From contig JAMLHF010000022.1 in the NCBI GenBank assembly GCA_023957275.1, forward strand, positions 1 through 61,981: a stretch of DNA of 61,981 nucleotides, written 5' to 3'. The notes beneath the pieces were generated by a model, which saw only the letters and a list, made by a program, of their open reading frames with translations, ran no database searches and was not told the DNA's origin. Position numbers and translations under genes: made by a program. Numbering within the stretch: the first letter of the stretch is position 1; each line of letters opens with the position of its first letter. Below, piece by piece: positions 18,279 through 27,672 of this stretch. The DNA comes from Lentimicrobium sp. GTDB lineage: Bacteria > Bacteroidota > Bacteroidia > Bacteroidales > Lentimicrobiaceae.

Positions 18279-18581
18279 AATCGGGGTCGAAGCTGTTTAT
18301 GGATGGAGCGCTTTTGACTGCTTCATCCGGATCAGTTTAAATTTCATGATGGAATCCTTAGCCAAAATTAACATTTCTTTTATTGTAAAAGTATTCAAAA
18401 TTATGGTTTCAGGTCAAAATATTTGTGATGAAAAAATCACTAATAAATTGATAATAAACATAATACAATTTTATCACTATATTATTCAAAGAATTATGAA
18501 TTATAGTCTGAGATGATTTATTGATTTTTTTAGCAGGTTGTTATTTATAGATTTGCCTCTCAAACTAACGCAAATATATAT
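18279..18581. promoter_or_regulatory. AT-rich divergent control region before the ribokinase/SusCD locus
   Basis: This 303-base gap is clearly richer in A and T than its surroundings and holds no gene that I can support. TAGATTTG at 18548-18555 matches the Bacteroidetes -7 consensus TAnnTTTG and lies 27 bases before the ribokinase start, so it probably starts the long rightward transcript. No clear -33 box or palindromic operator is seen. No regulator gene of SusR, hybrid two-component or ECF/anti-sigma type is next to the locus. Confidence 0.45.
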
Positions 18582-19505
18582 ATGCAACGCAAGAAATTAG
18601 TTGTGGTAGGTAGTTGTAATACCGATATGGTTATTAAAGCCGACCGTTTGCCTATTCCGGGTGAAACTGTGCTTGGCGGGACTTTTTTTATGAATCCCGG
18701 GGGTAAGGGGGCCAATCAGGCGGTTGCCGCTTCCCGTATGGGCGGTAATGTGACTTTTATCTCCAAAACCGGCAATGATGTTTTTGGAAAGCAATCGGTG
18801 GTATTGTATAATTCCGAGAACATCAATACCGACTACATCTTTTCTGATCCGAATAATCCTTCGGGGGTAGCCCTGATTACAGTGGATTCGCGTGGTGAAA
18901 ACTGCATTGTGGTGGCTTCCGGTGCCAATGCATCGCTGTGTCCGGCCGATATTGAAAAGGCAGGCAGAGAAATCGAAAGCAGCGACCTGGTGCTGATGCA
19001 ACTTGAAATTCCGCTGGATACCGTTGAATATGTAGCCGAGCTGGCCAGCCGTAAAAATATAAAGGTCATTCTGAATCCTGCGCCTGCCCGGGCATTGTCG
19101 GACCAGTTGCTGAAGAACATCTACATCATCATCCCGAATAAGAGCGAGGCAGAGATCCTCTCGGGTATCAAGGTTTCCGATTACGATTCGGCCAGGCAGG
19201 CTGCCGACATCATCAGTGCCAAGGGCTGCGATATCGTGGTGATTACCCTTGGCAGTCAGGGAGCACTTATCAAAGATCACGATGAATACCATTTTGTGGA
19301 CGCGGTTAAGGTAGATGCAGTGGATACCACCGCTGCCGGCGACGTATTCTGCGGAACCGTGTGCGTTGGGCTTTCCGAAGGCAGGACCATACTTGAATCG
19401 GTACAGCTGGCGGCCAGGGCTTCGGCCATCACGGTTACCCGTATGGGGGCCCAGTCGTCGATTCCTACCCGCGCAGAGTTGTTAACTTTTGATCAGAATC
19501 AATAA
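18582..19505 (+). CDS. rbsK: Ribokinase
   Basis: A PfkB-family sugar kinase that makes ribose 5-phosphate from ribose and ATP in the cytoplasm. The 307-residue length is normal. Signatures: VVVGSCNTDMVIKADRLPIPGETVLGG is split here as VVVGSCNTDMVI and PGETVLGG; PGGKGANQAVAASRMGG binds ribose; the C-terminal DTTAAGDVFCG carries the catalytic Asp (about residue 248) and the anion hole. As first gene of a SusC/SusD locus it is the main clue that ribose is the released sugar. It ends 11 bases before the SusC start. Confidence 0.92.
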   Translation: MQRKKLVVVGSCNTDMVIKADRLPIPGETVLGGTFFMNPGGKGANQAVAASRMGGNVTFISKTGNDVFGKQSVVLYNSENINTDYIFSDPNNPSGVALITVDSRGENCIVVASGANASLCPADIEKAGREIESSDLVLMQLEIPLDTVEYVAELASRKNIKVILNPAPARALSDQLLKNIYIIIPNKSEAEILSGIKVSDYDSARQAADIISAKGCDIVVITLGSQGALIKDHDEYHFVDAVKVDAVDTTAAGDVFCGTVCVGLSEGRTILESVQLAARASAITVTRMGAQSSIPTRAELLTFDQNQ

Positions 19506-19515
19506 ATTTCGCTTT

Positions 19516-22473
19516 ATGAAAGCAGCCATATTCAGAAGAAAGATTGCAGGTGCAGGAACAGCCATGATGCTGCTCCTGTCGTTGCTCTTGTTGTCAGGTT
19601 CCGGTTATGCCCAGCAGGCCGATGTGCTGAGGGTCAAGGGAACGGTTACTGACCTGGGCACAGGAGAAACCCTCCCGGGGGTTAACATCTCTATAAAAGG
19701 TACCCAGACCGGAGCCGTTACGGATATCTACGGTAAATACAGCCTTGACGCGTTAAAGGGATCAGTGCTGGTCTTCAGCTTCGTAGGTTATGAAACCACT
19801 GAGGTTACCCTGGGTTCCCAGTCTACCCTTAATGTCAGGCTTAAACCTACCGTTGAATCCCTCGAAGAGGTGGTGGTAATCGGCTATGGCCTGACCACCC
19901 GTAAGGAGGTTACAGGTTCCATTGCCTCGGTGAAGGCGGATGACTTTAACCGCGGCGCCCACAGCAGCCCCATGGGATTGCTGCAGGGTAAGGTGGCGGG
20001 GCTTTCCATTACCCGCCCCGATGGTGCCGATCCGCAGGCAGGATACCAGATTCTGCTGCGCGGAACCAATACGCTGACCTCCGGACAGGGACCACTGGTG
20101 ATTGTTGATGGTGTGGCCGGGGTAGACCTGAAAAATGTGAGTTTTGAAGAAGTTGAATCCATTGATGTGCTGAAGGATGGTTCTGCGGCCGCCATATACG
20201 GTACCCGCGGCTCAAACGGGGTGATCATCATCACCACCAAAAGGGCCAGAACCGGACAGAGCAAGGTGGAGTACTCGGGATATCTTTCAGCTCAGGTAAA
20301 TCCCCGCATGGTGGAAAACCTGACAGCGGCGCAGTTCAAAGAAGCCGTTGAGCAATACGCTCCTGACAAGGTGGGCAGTTTGTACGGCGCCGAAACCGAC
20401 TGGTTTAAGGAGATTACCCGTCCTATGCCGGTTAGCCACAAGCACAACCTGGCAATTTCCGGAGGAAACGAGAACTTCTCGCACCGCACGGTTTTCTTTG
20501 TGGACAAGGCAGAAGGCTTACTCAAAGACAATGAATCGAACCGTTACCTCCTGAAAACCAACATCAATCAGAAAGCGCTGGGCGATCTGCTTACCCTCGA
20601 TTATAACCTGAGTTACGGTATGCGCAATTACAAGCCGGCCAACTATGACCTGTTCTACCAGGCCTTTATCCGCAACCCTACGTCCCCGGTTTATGATCCG
20701 GGCAATGAATATACCGGGGGTTACACCCTGATCTCGGGTATGGACTATTACAACCCGGTGGCCATGCTCAACGAGCGTATCCGCAATGGCAAAACCGATG
20801 ATATGGGCGCCAATGTAAGGGCTACCCTGAAACTCAGTAATCATTTGAACTGGGTGAATCTGGTTTCCGTCGAAAAATCAGCATGGGAAGAGCTTTCCTA
20901 TCGCACAAAGTATTATCCCAGCCGGCTGGGCCGGAACGGAGAGGCCGAAATCAGCAATGGCCGGAGCAGTGACCTGCAGTATGAAAGTACAGTGAATTTC
21001 ACCGAATCTTTTGAGAAACACAATTTGCAGGCGCTGGCCGGATATTCGTTCGAGGAATTTGAATCGAACAATTCTTACATGATCAACTCGGGTTTTGATA
21101 CCGATATTTACGGGCCTCATAACATCGGATCAGGCGTTGCGCTTTCCGAAGGTACCGCGTCTATGGGCTCCTATAAGGGCAAAAGCAGGCTGATTTCGTT
21201 TTTCGGCCGGGTAATGTATAATTTCGATGAAAAGTACCTGGCTTCCGCATCCCTGCGGAGAGAAGGTTCATCAAGGTTCGGTAAGAATCATAAATGGGGA
21301 TGGTTCCCCTCGGTCAGTTTGGGATGGAGAATCAACAAAGAGGACTTTCTCAATGATGTTCAGTGGGTCAACGACCTGAAAATCAGGGTGGGATATGGCG
21401 TCACCGGGAATCAGGACATCGGCAATTACCGTTCGCTGTTGCTGATGGGGCGCGCCGGTAAGTTTTACTACAACGGGGAGTGGATCAACACCTATCAGCC
21501 GGTGACCAATCCCAATCCCGACCTGAAGTGGGAAAACAAATCGGAAATCAATGCCGGCGTCGATTTTGCAATGTTTGATAACCGGCTGAGCGGTACCCTT
21601 GATTATTATTACCGGAAAAGTACCGACCTTCTGTACACCTACAACGTATCCGTTCCACCCTATCTTTACAAGGAATTGTTTACCAATGTCGGGACCATCA
21701 GCAACCGGGGGATTGAGCTTACCCTGAAACATGTGTCAGTTAATAAAGGAAAGCTTAACTGGACCAATATGCTCACCTTCAGCCGGAACAAGAATATCCT
21801 GGAAAAATTCTCGAATGAAGAGTTTACCGACACATCTTATGATCTTGGCTGGATTGGCGGTGCCATTGGTGTGAATGCCCAGAAGATCCGTGAAGGTGAA
21901 GCGCTGGGAACTTTTTACGGACCCGTGTGGATTGGGCTGGATGAGCTAGGCAACGACCTGTTTAAAAATGCCAATCCTGTCGGGCTGGTGAACCCTGAAG
22001 ACTGGGAGGTTATCGGGAATGCATTTCCTGACTTTACCCTGGGATGGGGAAGCTTTTTAACATACGGAAACTGGGACATCAGTTTTGCCCTGCGTGCCAG
22101 TATCGGAGGGGAAGTATTGAATACTTACCGGCTTTATTACGAGAACTGGGGAACCTTCGGTTTGAACAATGTTACCCTGACCCAGTTCGAAAATCCTGAA
22201 TTCAGGGGCAACGCCCGTTACTCTTCCAAATACGTGGAAGATGCCACTTATGTGAAGCTGGATAATATCTCGGTGGGTTATAACATGCCGGTCAGCCTGA
22301 AATACATCACCCGCCTGAGGGTATACGCGACGGCACAGGATGTATTCTGTCTTACCGGATATAAGGGCCTGGACCCGGAGGTGAACCTCGGCGGCCTGAC
22401 CCCCGGCATTGAATACCTCTCTTATTATCCACGAACCACCCTGTTGACACTGGGCGTTAATGTTACATTCTAA
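19516..22473 (+). CDS. SusC/RagA-type TonB-dependent outer membrane transporter
   Basis: The outer membrane channel of a SusCD uptake complex, energised by TonB. The start at 19516 gives a good signal peptide (AMMLLLSLLLLSGSGYAQ); a start at 19489 would overlap rbsK. In order: a carboxypeptidase-regulatory-like N-terminal domain (VKGTVTDLGTGETLPGVNIS, about residues 36-110), a plug domain (EEVVVIGYGLTTRKEVTGSI and SIDVLKDGSAAAIYGTRGS), and a 22-strand barrel ending TLLTLGVNVTF with terminal Phe. All features of a complete SusC are present at 985 residues. It is paired with the SusD gene 13 bases downstream. Confidence 0.95.
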   Translation: MKAAIFRRKIAGAGTAMMLLLSLLLLSGSGYAQQADVLRVKGTVTDLGTGETLPGVNISIKGTQTGAVTDIYGKYSLDALKGSVLVFSFVGYETTEVTLGSQSTLNVRLKPTVESLEEVVVIGYGLTTRKEVTGSIASVKADDFNRGAHSSPMGLLQGKVAGLSITRPDGADPQAGYQILLRGTNTLTSGQGPLVIVDGVAGVDLKNVSFEEVESIDVLKDGSAAAIYGTRGSNGVIIITTKRARTGQSKVEYSGYLSAQVNPRMVENLTAAQFKEAVEQYAPDKVGSLYGAETDWFKEITRPMPVSHKHNLAISGGNENFSHRTVFFVDKAEGLLKDNESNRYLLKTNINQKALGDLLTLDYNLSYGMRNYKPANYDLFYQAFIRNPTSPVYDPGNEYTGGYTLISGMDYYNPVAMLNERIRNGKTDDMGANVRATLKLSNHLNWVNLVSVEKSAWEELSYRTKYYPSRLGRNGEAEISNGRSSDLQYESTVNFTESFEKHNLQALAGYSFEEFESNNSYMINSGFDTDIYGPHNIGSGVALSEGTASMGSYKGKSRLISFFGRVMYNFDEKYLASASLRREGSSRFGKNHKWGWFPSVSLGWRINKEDFLNDVQWVNDLKIRVGYGVTGNQDIGNYRSLLLMGRAGKFYYNGEWINTYQPVTNPNPDLKWENKSEINAGVDFAMFDNRLSGTLDYYYRKSTDLLYTYNVSVPPYLYKELFTNVGTISNRGIELTLKHVSVNKGKLNWTNMLTFSRNKNILEKFSNEEFTDTSYDLGWIGGAIGVNAQKIREGEALGTFYGPVWIGLDELGNDLFKNANPVGLVNPEDWEVIGNAFPDFTLGWGSFLTYGNWDISFALRASIGGEVLNTYRLYYENWGTFGLNNVTLTQFENPEFRGNARYSSKYVEDATYVKLDNISVGYNMPVSLKYITRLRVYATAQDVFCLTGYKGLDPEVNLGGLTPGIEYLSYYPRTTLLTLGVNVTF

Positions 22474-22486
22474 GACGACGACAGCC

Positions 22487-24013
22487 ATGAAAAAAATGAA
22501 ATATATCGTTCTGTCCCTGGTTGGAGCCTGTGCGCTCACCATGGTATCGTGCACCGATCTGGAGGAGGAAGTTTATTCAGACATCCCGCTTGATAAATTC
22601 TTCCAGACCGAACGGGACGTACTGATGAATGCCGGAAGGGCATATACCAAGCTGCAGCGGTTTCCTGAAGAACAGCGGTTGTGGTCGCTGATTGAGAATT
22701 CGTCGGACGAGATGGTGATTCCCGGCCGCGACGATGGTTTGTGGTGGGAGCAGGGCCGCTGGGATGAACTCCACACCCACCGCTTCAACTCAAGTAATAA
22801 AATCCTGAGGCAGTCCTATGAGTATGTGTTTGAAGGGATCAGCGCCTGCAACGAAGTGATCTACGAAACCGAAGAATCTGAAATAACATTCGAGGGTAAG
22901 GACCGCATCGTTTCGGAAATCAAGATCCTGAGGGCGCTGTTTTACTACTGGGCCATCGACAACTGGGGCAACGTACCTTTTACGATCGACTTCACCGATA
23001 AGGAACTGCCCGAACAGAAAGACCGGAAGTTTATCTTCAGTTTTATAGAGCAGGAAATCCTGGATCATGTGGATAACCTGCAGGATCAGCCTACTGCCGC
23101 GCATTACGGAAGGGTTACCCAGGGGATGGCCTGGACATTGCTGGCAAAACTTTACCTGAATGCCGAAGAGTGGATCGGGGAAAGCAAATACGAACAGGCC
23201 GTGGATGCCTGTAACAAAGTGATTGCGCTCAATGCATACTCAATTGAAGATGATTATTTCACAAACTTTAAGGTGAAGAATGAAAACAGCCGCGAGAACA
23301 TTTTCGTGATTGTAAACCACTCTGTCTATACCAAGGACCGGCTATACTGGTATACCCTTACCCTGAACGATGCCAGCAGGGCTACTTTCGGGTTCAAGGG
23401 AGAGATGTGGGACGGCTTTGTACTGGAACCCGAGTTTTTCAATAAGTATGCTGAAAACGACCTGAGGCGGAATTCCTTCCTCTTCGGGCAACAGTATGAT
23501 ATGAACGGTAATCCGATCTATTTTATTGAGGAAAACGATACCGTCTGGTTTGAGTACACCCCCACCATTGGTAATTACCGTGCACGAAAAAAATGGGAAG
23601 GCGCCCGCTGCTGCAAGTATGAGTACCAGAAAGACCTGGAGTATTATGTAACCGATATGGAAAATGATTTTGTGCTTTTCCGTTATGCCGATGTGCTTTA
23701 TACCAAACTTGAGGCGCTCTGGCGTCTGGGCAGGGCCGGCGAAATGCTGAACGATCCGGAGTTGCAGAAAATCAGGACGCGGGCGGGCATGCCTCCTTAT
23801 CAGGCTTCCGATATTACGGCGGAAGAGCTGCTGGATGAGTTTGGCCGTGAGTTTGCCTGGGAAGCCCGGCGCCGGCAGGATCAGATCCGGTTCGGCGTTT
23901 GGGGGAATACCTGGTGGAACAAACCGGCATCCGGCCCCACTGCCAAACTCTTTCCGCTACCGCAGACCGCACTCAGCGCCAATTCAAAACTTCGCCAGAA
24001 TCCTGGCTACTAA
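22487..24013 (+). CDS. SusD/RagB-type surface lipoprotein
   Basis: The lid of the SusCD complex, which binds substrate at the cell surface. The start at 22487 gives a lipoprotein signal (IVLSLVGACALTMVSC); an upstream ATG at 22460 lies inside the SusC gene. The 508-residue product shows the RagB/SusD features: helical TPR-like N-terminal part (EIKILRALFYYWAIDNWGNVPF is split here as LRALFYYWAIDNWGNVPF), and the C-terminal FGREFAWEARRRQDQIRFG and PLPQTALSANSKLRQNPGY, the usual SusD ending. It is followed after 11 bases by the first ADP-ribosylglycohydrolase-family gene. Confidence 0.94.
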   Translation: MKKMKYIVLSLVGACALTMVSCTDLEEEVYSDIPLDKFFQTERDVLMNAGRAYTKLQRFPEEQRLWSLIENSSDEMVIPGRDDGLWWEQGRWDELHTHRFNSSNKILRQSYEYVFEGISACNEVIYETEESEITFEGKDRIVSEIKILRALFYYWAIDNWGNVPFTIDFTDKELPEQKDRKFIFSFIEQEILDHVDNLQDQPTAAHYGRVTQGMAWTLLAKLYLNAEEWIGESKYEQAVDACNKVIALNAYSIEDDYFTNFKVKNENSRENIFVIVNHSVYTKDRLYWYTLTLNDASRATFGFKGEMWDGFVLEPEFFNKYAENDLRRNSFLFGQQYDMNGNPIYFIEENDTVWFEYTPTIGNYRARKKWEGARCCKYEYQKDLEYYVTDMENDFVLFRYADVLYTKLEALWRLGRAGEMLNDPELQKIRTRAGMPPYQASDITAEELLDEFGREFAWEARRRQDQIRFGVWGNTWWNKPASGPTAKLFPLPQTALSANSKLRQNPGY

Positions 24014-24024
24014 ATAACGCATTT

Positions 24025-26016
24025 ATGAAAAGAAAAAACCTTCATTTCCGGGTTCAGGCAACACTGTTGTTGATGCTGCTTCCCTTTTTCCTGTCGGCAG
24101 GCAAACCCCTGCGCATCAAAAAGAGCGATTTGCGCGACAAAATTGAGGCTGCATGGGTCGGGCAGATGATAGGAAATATTTACGGACTTCCGCATGAAAA
24201 CAAGTATGTAAATGCCCCCGGCCCGGAGAACTGGCCATACGGCTACACGAAAAATCTGGACAAGCTGCAGAAATACGACGGGGCATTTTCCGACGATGAT
24301 ACCGATCTGGAGTATATGTACCTGCTGCAGATGATGAAGCATGGTCCCGAACCCACCTATGCACAGCTGCGCGATGCCTGGATGTATCATATCCGCGACC
24401 GGGTGTGGCTGGCCAACCGGGGCGCCCTCGGGTTGATGCATTACGGATATACGCCGCCGTTTACCGGCAGCAAAGAACTGAATCCGCACTGGTATCAGAT
24501 TGATCCTCAACTGATCAATGAAATATGGGCGTTCACCGCTCCGGGAATGATAAAATATGCCGCTGACAAGTCGGAATGGGCCGCCCGCATCACCAGCGAT
24601 GACTGGGGCGTGGAGCCCACCATCCATTACGGTGCGATGTATGCTGCCGCCTTCTTCGAGAAAGATATCCGTAAACTGATTGATATCGGACTGAAATCGC
24701 TGCCTGCTGACGGAAGGTATGCTGCCACCGTAAAGGATATGATCAGCTTGCATGCAAAGTACCCTAAGGACTGGAAAGCTGCCTGGCAGGAAATGGCGCA
24801 GAAGTATTACATTCATGAGCACGACATGACCAAAACCATCTGGAATGCCAACCTCAACGGAGCCTGTGCCATACTGGCCATGCTCTACGGCGAAGGTGAC
24901 TTTCAGCGTACGCTCGATCTTTCATGCGCCATGGGATTTGACGCCGATAACCAGGCCGCCACGGTGGCCGGGCTGATGGGGGTGATGTACGGCATGAAAG
25001 GCCTGCCCGAAAATCTTTATCTTCCCGTAAAGGGCTGGACGAAACCCTTTAACGACAAGTACATCAATATTACCCGTTACGACCTGCCCGACACGCAGAT
25101 CTCGGTAATCATTGACAATACCCTTCAGCAAACGATAGATCTGATTGTAAGCAAGGGCGGGAAAGTAACGGGAAAACCCGGCAGTGAAGTGATAGTAATC
25201 AATCCGGATGCTGACTTCCGCGCGCCCATGGAATTTTACTATGGTCCTGATCCGGTACTCGTGGCCGGCAAAGCCGTTGATTTCAGCTTTTATACTCCGG
25301 CCAACAAAATTTACAACTGGTCCTTGATTTCAGGTACACTGCCCGCCGGTCTTACCTTTACAAACGGCCGGCTGACCGGAACTCCTGTGAAAGCCGGAGA
25401 TTACAGCATAGTATTGCAGATCAGCGACGGCAAAGAAAAACAAGCCCGTGAATTCAGCCTGCTGGTGCGTGGGCACAACCTGGCCCGCCTGGCCGATACG
25501 ATCTACTCGAACGTCAGGAAACTGAATGAAAAAGTGCTGGATTCATGCTGGTACACTTTTGGCAAATCGTTGTATGCCAAAGAGATATCAGTGATCAATG
25601 ATGGAAAAACTTCCGGCCCGGGCTCGGTATTCTACAGCCTGGCTGCCAAGGCAAATATACCCAAAGTGGATTACTACGGATACGGTTGGAATGAACCTCA
25701 GGAGGTTGAAATGATTGTATTTAATACTGGTGGAATGGAGGAGTTCGGTGGTTGGTTTACTTCTCTGAATGTGCAATATCTGAATGAAGCAGGCAGATGG
25801 GTGCCGGTTGAAAAATCCATTGTCAATCCCCCGCTGCCTGCTTCGGATATTGTGTTTATCCAGCCCCATTACGCAGAGTATGTGCTCCGTTTCGATCCGG
25901 TTAAAACCAAAGGTATCCGGATAATCGGAGATGCCATGGTGCAAAGCCACTGGAACAAATACACTAAAAATGTTTCAGCCTTCACTTCCATTACCGAGCT
26001 AAGTGTTTACCCGTAA
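24025..26016 (+). CDS. Exported ADP-ribosylglycohydrolase-family protein with Ig-like and discoidin-like domains
   Basis: The start at 24025 gives a signal peptide without lipobox (LLLMLLPFFLSAG). The catalytic domain follows. Its first metal motif is DDDTD (D91, D92, T93 form the classical DDT) and its second is GFDADNQAA (D306, D308), so the binuclear magnesium site looks intact. Members remove ADP-ribose from proteins or small molecules; many exported ones have unknown glycoside substrates. Near residues 425-485 is a putative-Ig (He_PIG) domain (GTLPAGLTFTNGRLTGTP), then a discoidin-like beta domain to the end, likely to bind the substrate or a surface. It is the first of three family members in a row and lies in the ribokinase/SusCD locus. 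Confidence 0.88.
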   Translation: MKRKNLHFRVQATLLLMLLPFFLSAGKPLRIKKSDLRDKIEAAWVGQMIGNIYGLPHENKYVNAPGPENWPYGYTKNLDKLQKYDGAFSDDDTDLEYMYLLQMMKHGPEPTYAQLRDAWMYHIRDRVWLANRGALGLMHYGYTPPFTGSKELNPHWYQIDPQLINEIWAFTAPGMIKYAADKSEWAARITSDDWGVEPTIHYGAMYAAAFFEKDIRKLIDIGLKSLPADGRYAATVKDMISLHAKYPKDWKAAWQEMAQKYYIHEHDMTKTIWNANLNGACAILAMLYGEGDFQRTLDLSCAMGFDADNQAATVAGLMGVMYGMKGLPENLYLPVKGWTKPFNDKYINITRYDLPDTQISVIIDNTLQQTIDLIVSKGGKVTGKPGSEVIVINPDADFRAPMEFYYGPDPVLVAGKAVDFSFYTPANKIYNWSLISGTLPAGLTFTNGRLTGTPVKAGDYSIVLQISDGKEKQAREFSLLVRGHNLARLADTIYSNVRKLNEKVLDSCWYTFGKSLYAKEISVINDGKTSGPGSVFYSLAAKANIPKVDYYGYGWNEPQEVEMIVFNTGGMEEFGGWFTSLNVQYLNEAGRWVPVEKSIVNPPLPASDIVFIQPHYAEYVLRFDPVKTKGIRIIGDAMVQSHWNKYTKNVSAFTSITELSVYP

Positions 26017-26028
26017 AAAACTGAAAAG

Positions 26029-27672
26029 ATGAAGCATACTATCAGAAATTTTTTTGTAATGCCCTTGCTCGCCCTGTTGCTGGCGGGTATCATGACTTCA
26101 TGCGATAAAACAGGCAGCAGTGGCCCTGTTGCCGGAACTTCTGTAAAGCTGTCGCACGAACAACTGAAAGACAAAATTAAGGGCGGATGGGCCGGACAAA
26201 CCATAGGCGTGGTCTATGGCGCACCGGTTGAATTCAAATACCAGGGCTCCACCATTGATGAATACCAGCTGATCCCCTGGCATGAACATTACGTTAAGTA
26301 TTGGTGGGAGAAGAAACCCGGGCTGTTCGATGATATTTACACAGACCTTAACTTTGTAAATGTATTTGAGAAATACGGTCTTGAAGTCAGCACCGATACC
26401 ATTGCCGCATACTGGGCCAACACGGCCTATCACCTGGCGCATGCCAATCAGGCTTCGCGTTACAATATCCTCAGGGGGTTGAAACCACCCCAGACGGGCC
26501 ACTGGCTGAACAATCCCCATGCCGATGATCTTGATTTTCAGATAGAAGCTGATTTCATCGGGCTTATGGCTCCCGGTATGGTGAACCATGCAACTGAAAT
26601 TGCCGACAGGGTCGGGCATATCATGAACAGCGGCGACGGATGGTACGGCGGGGTGTTTGTTTCGGCGCTCTACTCCCTGGCATTTGTTTCCGATGATGTT
26701 GAATTTATTGTGGGGGAAGCCGTAAAGACCATCCCCGAAGGCACGAAATTTCACGATTGCGTCGCCGATGTGATTAAATGGCACAAGCAGTATCCTGACG
26801 ACTGGAAAGCCACCTGGTTTGAACTTCAGAAGAAATGGAACAAAGATGTGGGCTGTCCCAAAGGGGTTTACCTTTCATTCAACATCGATGCCAAGATCAA
26901 TTCCGCTTACGTGGCCATCGGGTTGCTTTATGGTAAGGGCGATTTCTCCCGCTCAGTCGACATCGCCACGCGCTGCGGGCAGGATGCCGATTGCAATGCA
27001 GCCACTGCGGGCGGTGTGCTGGGCGTAATGCTGGGCTATGATGCCATCCCTGAATTCTGGCTGAACCCGCTGAAAGAGGTTGAAACGCTGAACTTCGAAA
27101 GCACCGAGATGTCGCTCAGCAAAGCTTATGAAATGAGTTACCGCCATGCCCTGGGTATCGTTCAGCTTGCCGGCGGGAAGACCGAAGGTGAAACTGTAGA
27201 AATTCCTTATGAAAATCCGGTTGCGGTCGCGTTTGAGCAGAACTTTGTGAATTGCCACCCCATTGCCCGTGAGAAAATTGACCGCTCGTTTATGGATGAG
27301 ATTACCTTTAATTTTACCGGAAACGGCTATATTCTGTATGGAAATATGGTAAAAAGGGCCAAGGTGGATCCCGACTACATCGACCGGATTTCCAAAAGGC
27401 TGGGTTCTGAAGTATTTGGTCTTGCAGAACTGGAAGACCCTTATGTAGCTGAGGTTGAAGTATACATTGACGGAGAACTGGATGAAACGGTTTACCTGCC
27501 TATGAAGAATACCTCACGCCGGCTGGAACCGGCCTGGAAATACCAGCTCCCCGAAGGCAAGCATGAGGTTCGCCTGAAATGGGTCAACAATACCCCGGAT
27601 TATGAAATCCGGATCAACGACCTGATCGTTTATTCCGAAAATCCTCCCATTAGTCCTTTACCCGTTAACTGA
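26029..27672 (+). CDS. ADP-ribosylglycohydrolase-family lipoprotein (paralogue 2)
   Basis: A 547-residue protein with a lipobox signal (LLAGIMTSC). The family fold is recognisable from KIKGGWAGQTIGVVYGAP, typical of the glycohydrolase entry, and the second metal motif GQDADCNAATAGG (D319, D321). The first metal motif differs from the classical DDT: it reads DDIYTD at 101-106, with the Asp pair shifted two residues upstream. The C-terminal 130 residues form a beta-sandwich (FNFTGNGYILYGN and YIDGELDETVYLPM) resembling carbohydrate-active accessory domains. It is clearly homologous to the next gene. The stop overlaps the next start by one base (TGATG), so the two are translationally coupled. 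Confidence 0.87.
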   Translation: MKHTIRNFFVMPLLALLLAGIMTSCDKTGSSGPVAGTSVKLSHEQLKDKIKGGWAGQTIGVVYGAPVEFKYQGSTIDEYQLIPWHEHYVKYWWEKKPGLFDDIYTDLNFVNVFEKYGLEVSTDTIAAYWANTAYHLAHANQASRYNILRGLKPPQTGHWLNNPHADDLDFQIEADFIGLMAPGMVNHATEIADRVGHIMNSGDGWYGGVFVSALYSLAFVSDDVEFIVGEAVKTIPEGTKFHDCVADVIKWHKQYPDDWKATWFELQKKWNKDVGCPKGVYLSFNIDAKINSAYVAIGLLYGKGDFSRSVDIATRCGQDADCNAATAGGVLGVMLGYDAIPEFWLNPLKEVETLNFESTEMSLSKAYEMSYRHALGIVQLAGGKTEGETVEIPYENPVAVAFEQNFVNCHPIAREKIDRSFMDEITFNFTGNGYILYGNMVKRAKVDPDYIDRISKRLGSEVFGLAELEDPYVAEVEVYIDGELDETVYLPMKNTSRRLEPAWKYQLPEGKHEVRLKWVNNTPDYEIRINDLIVYSENPPISPLPVN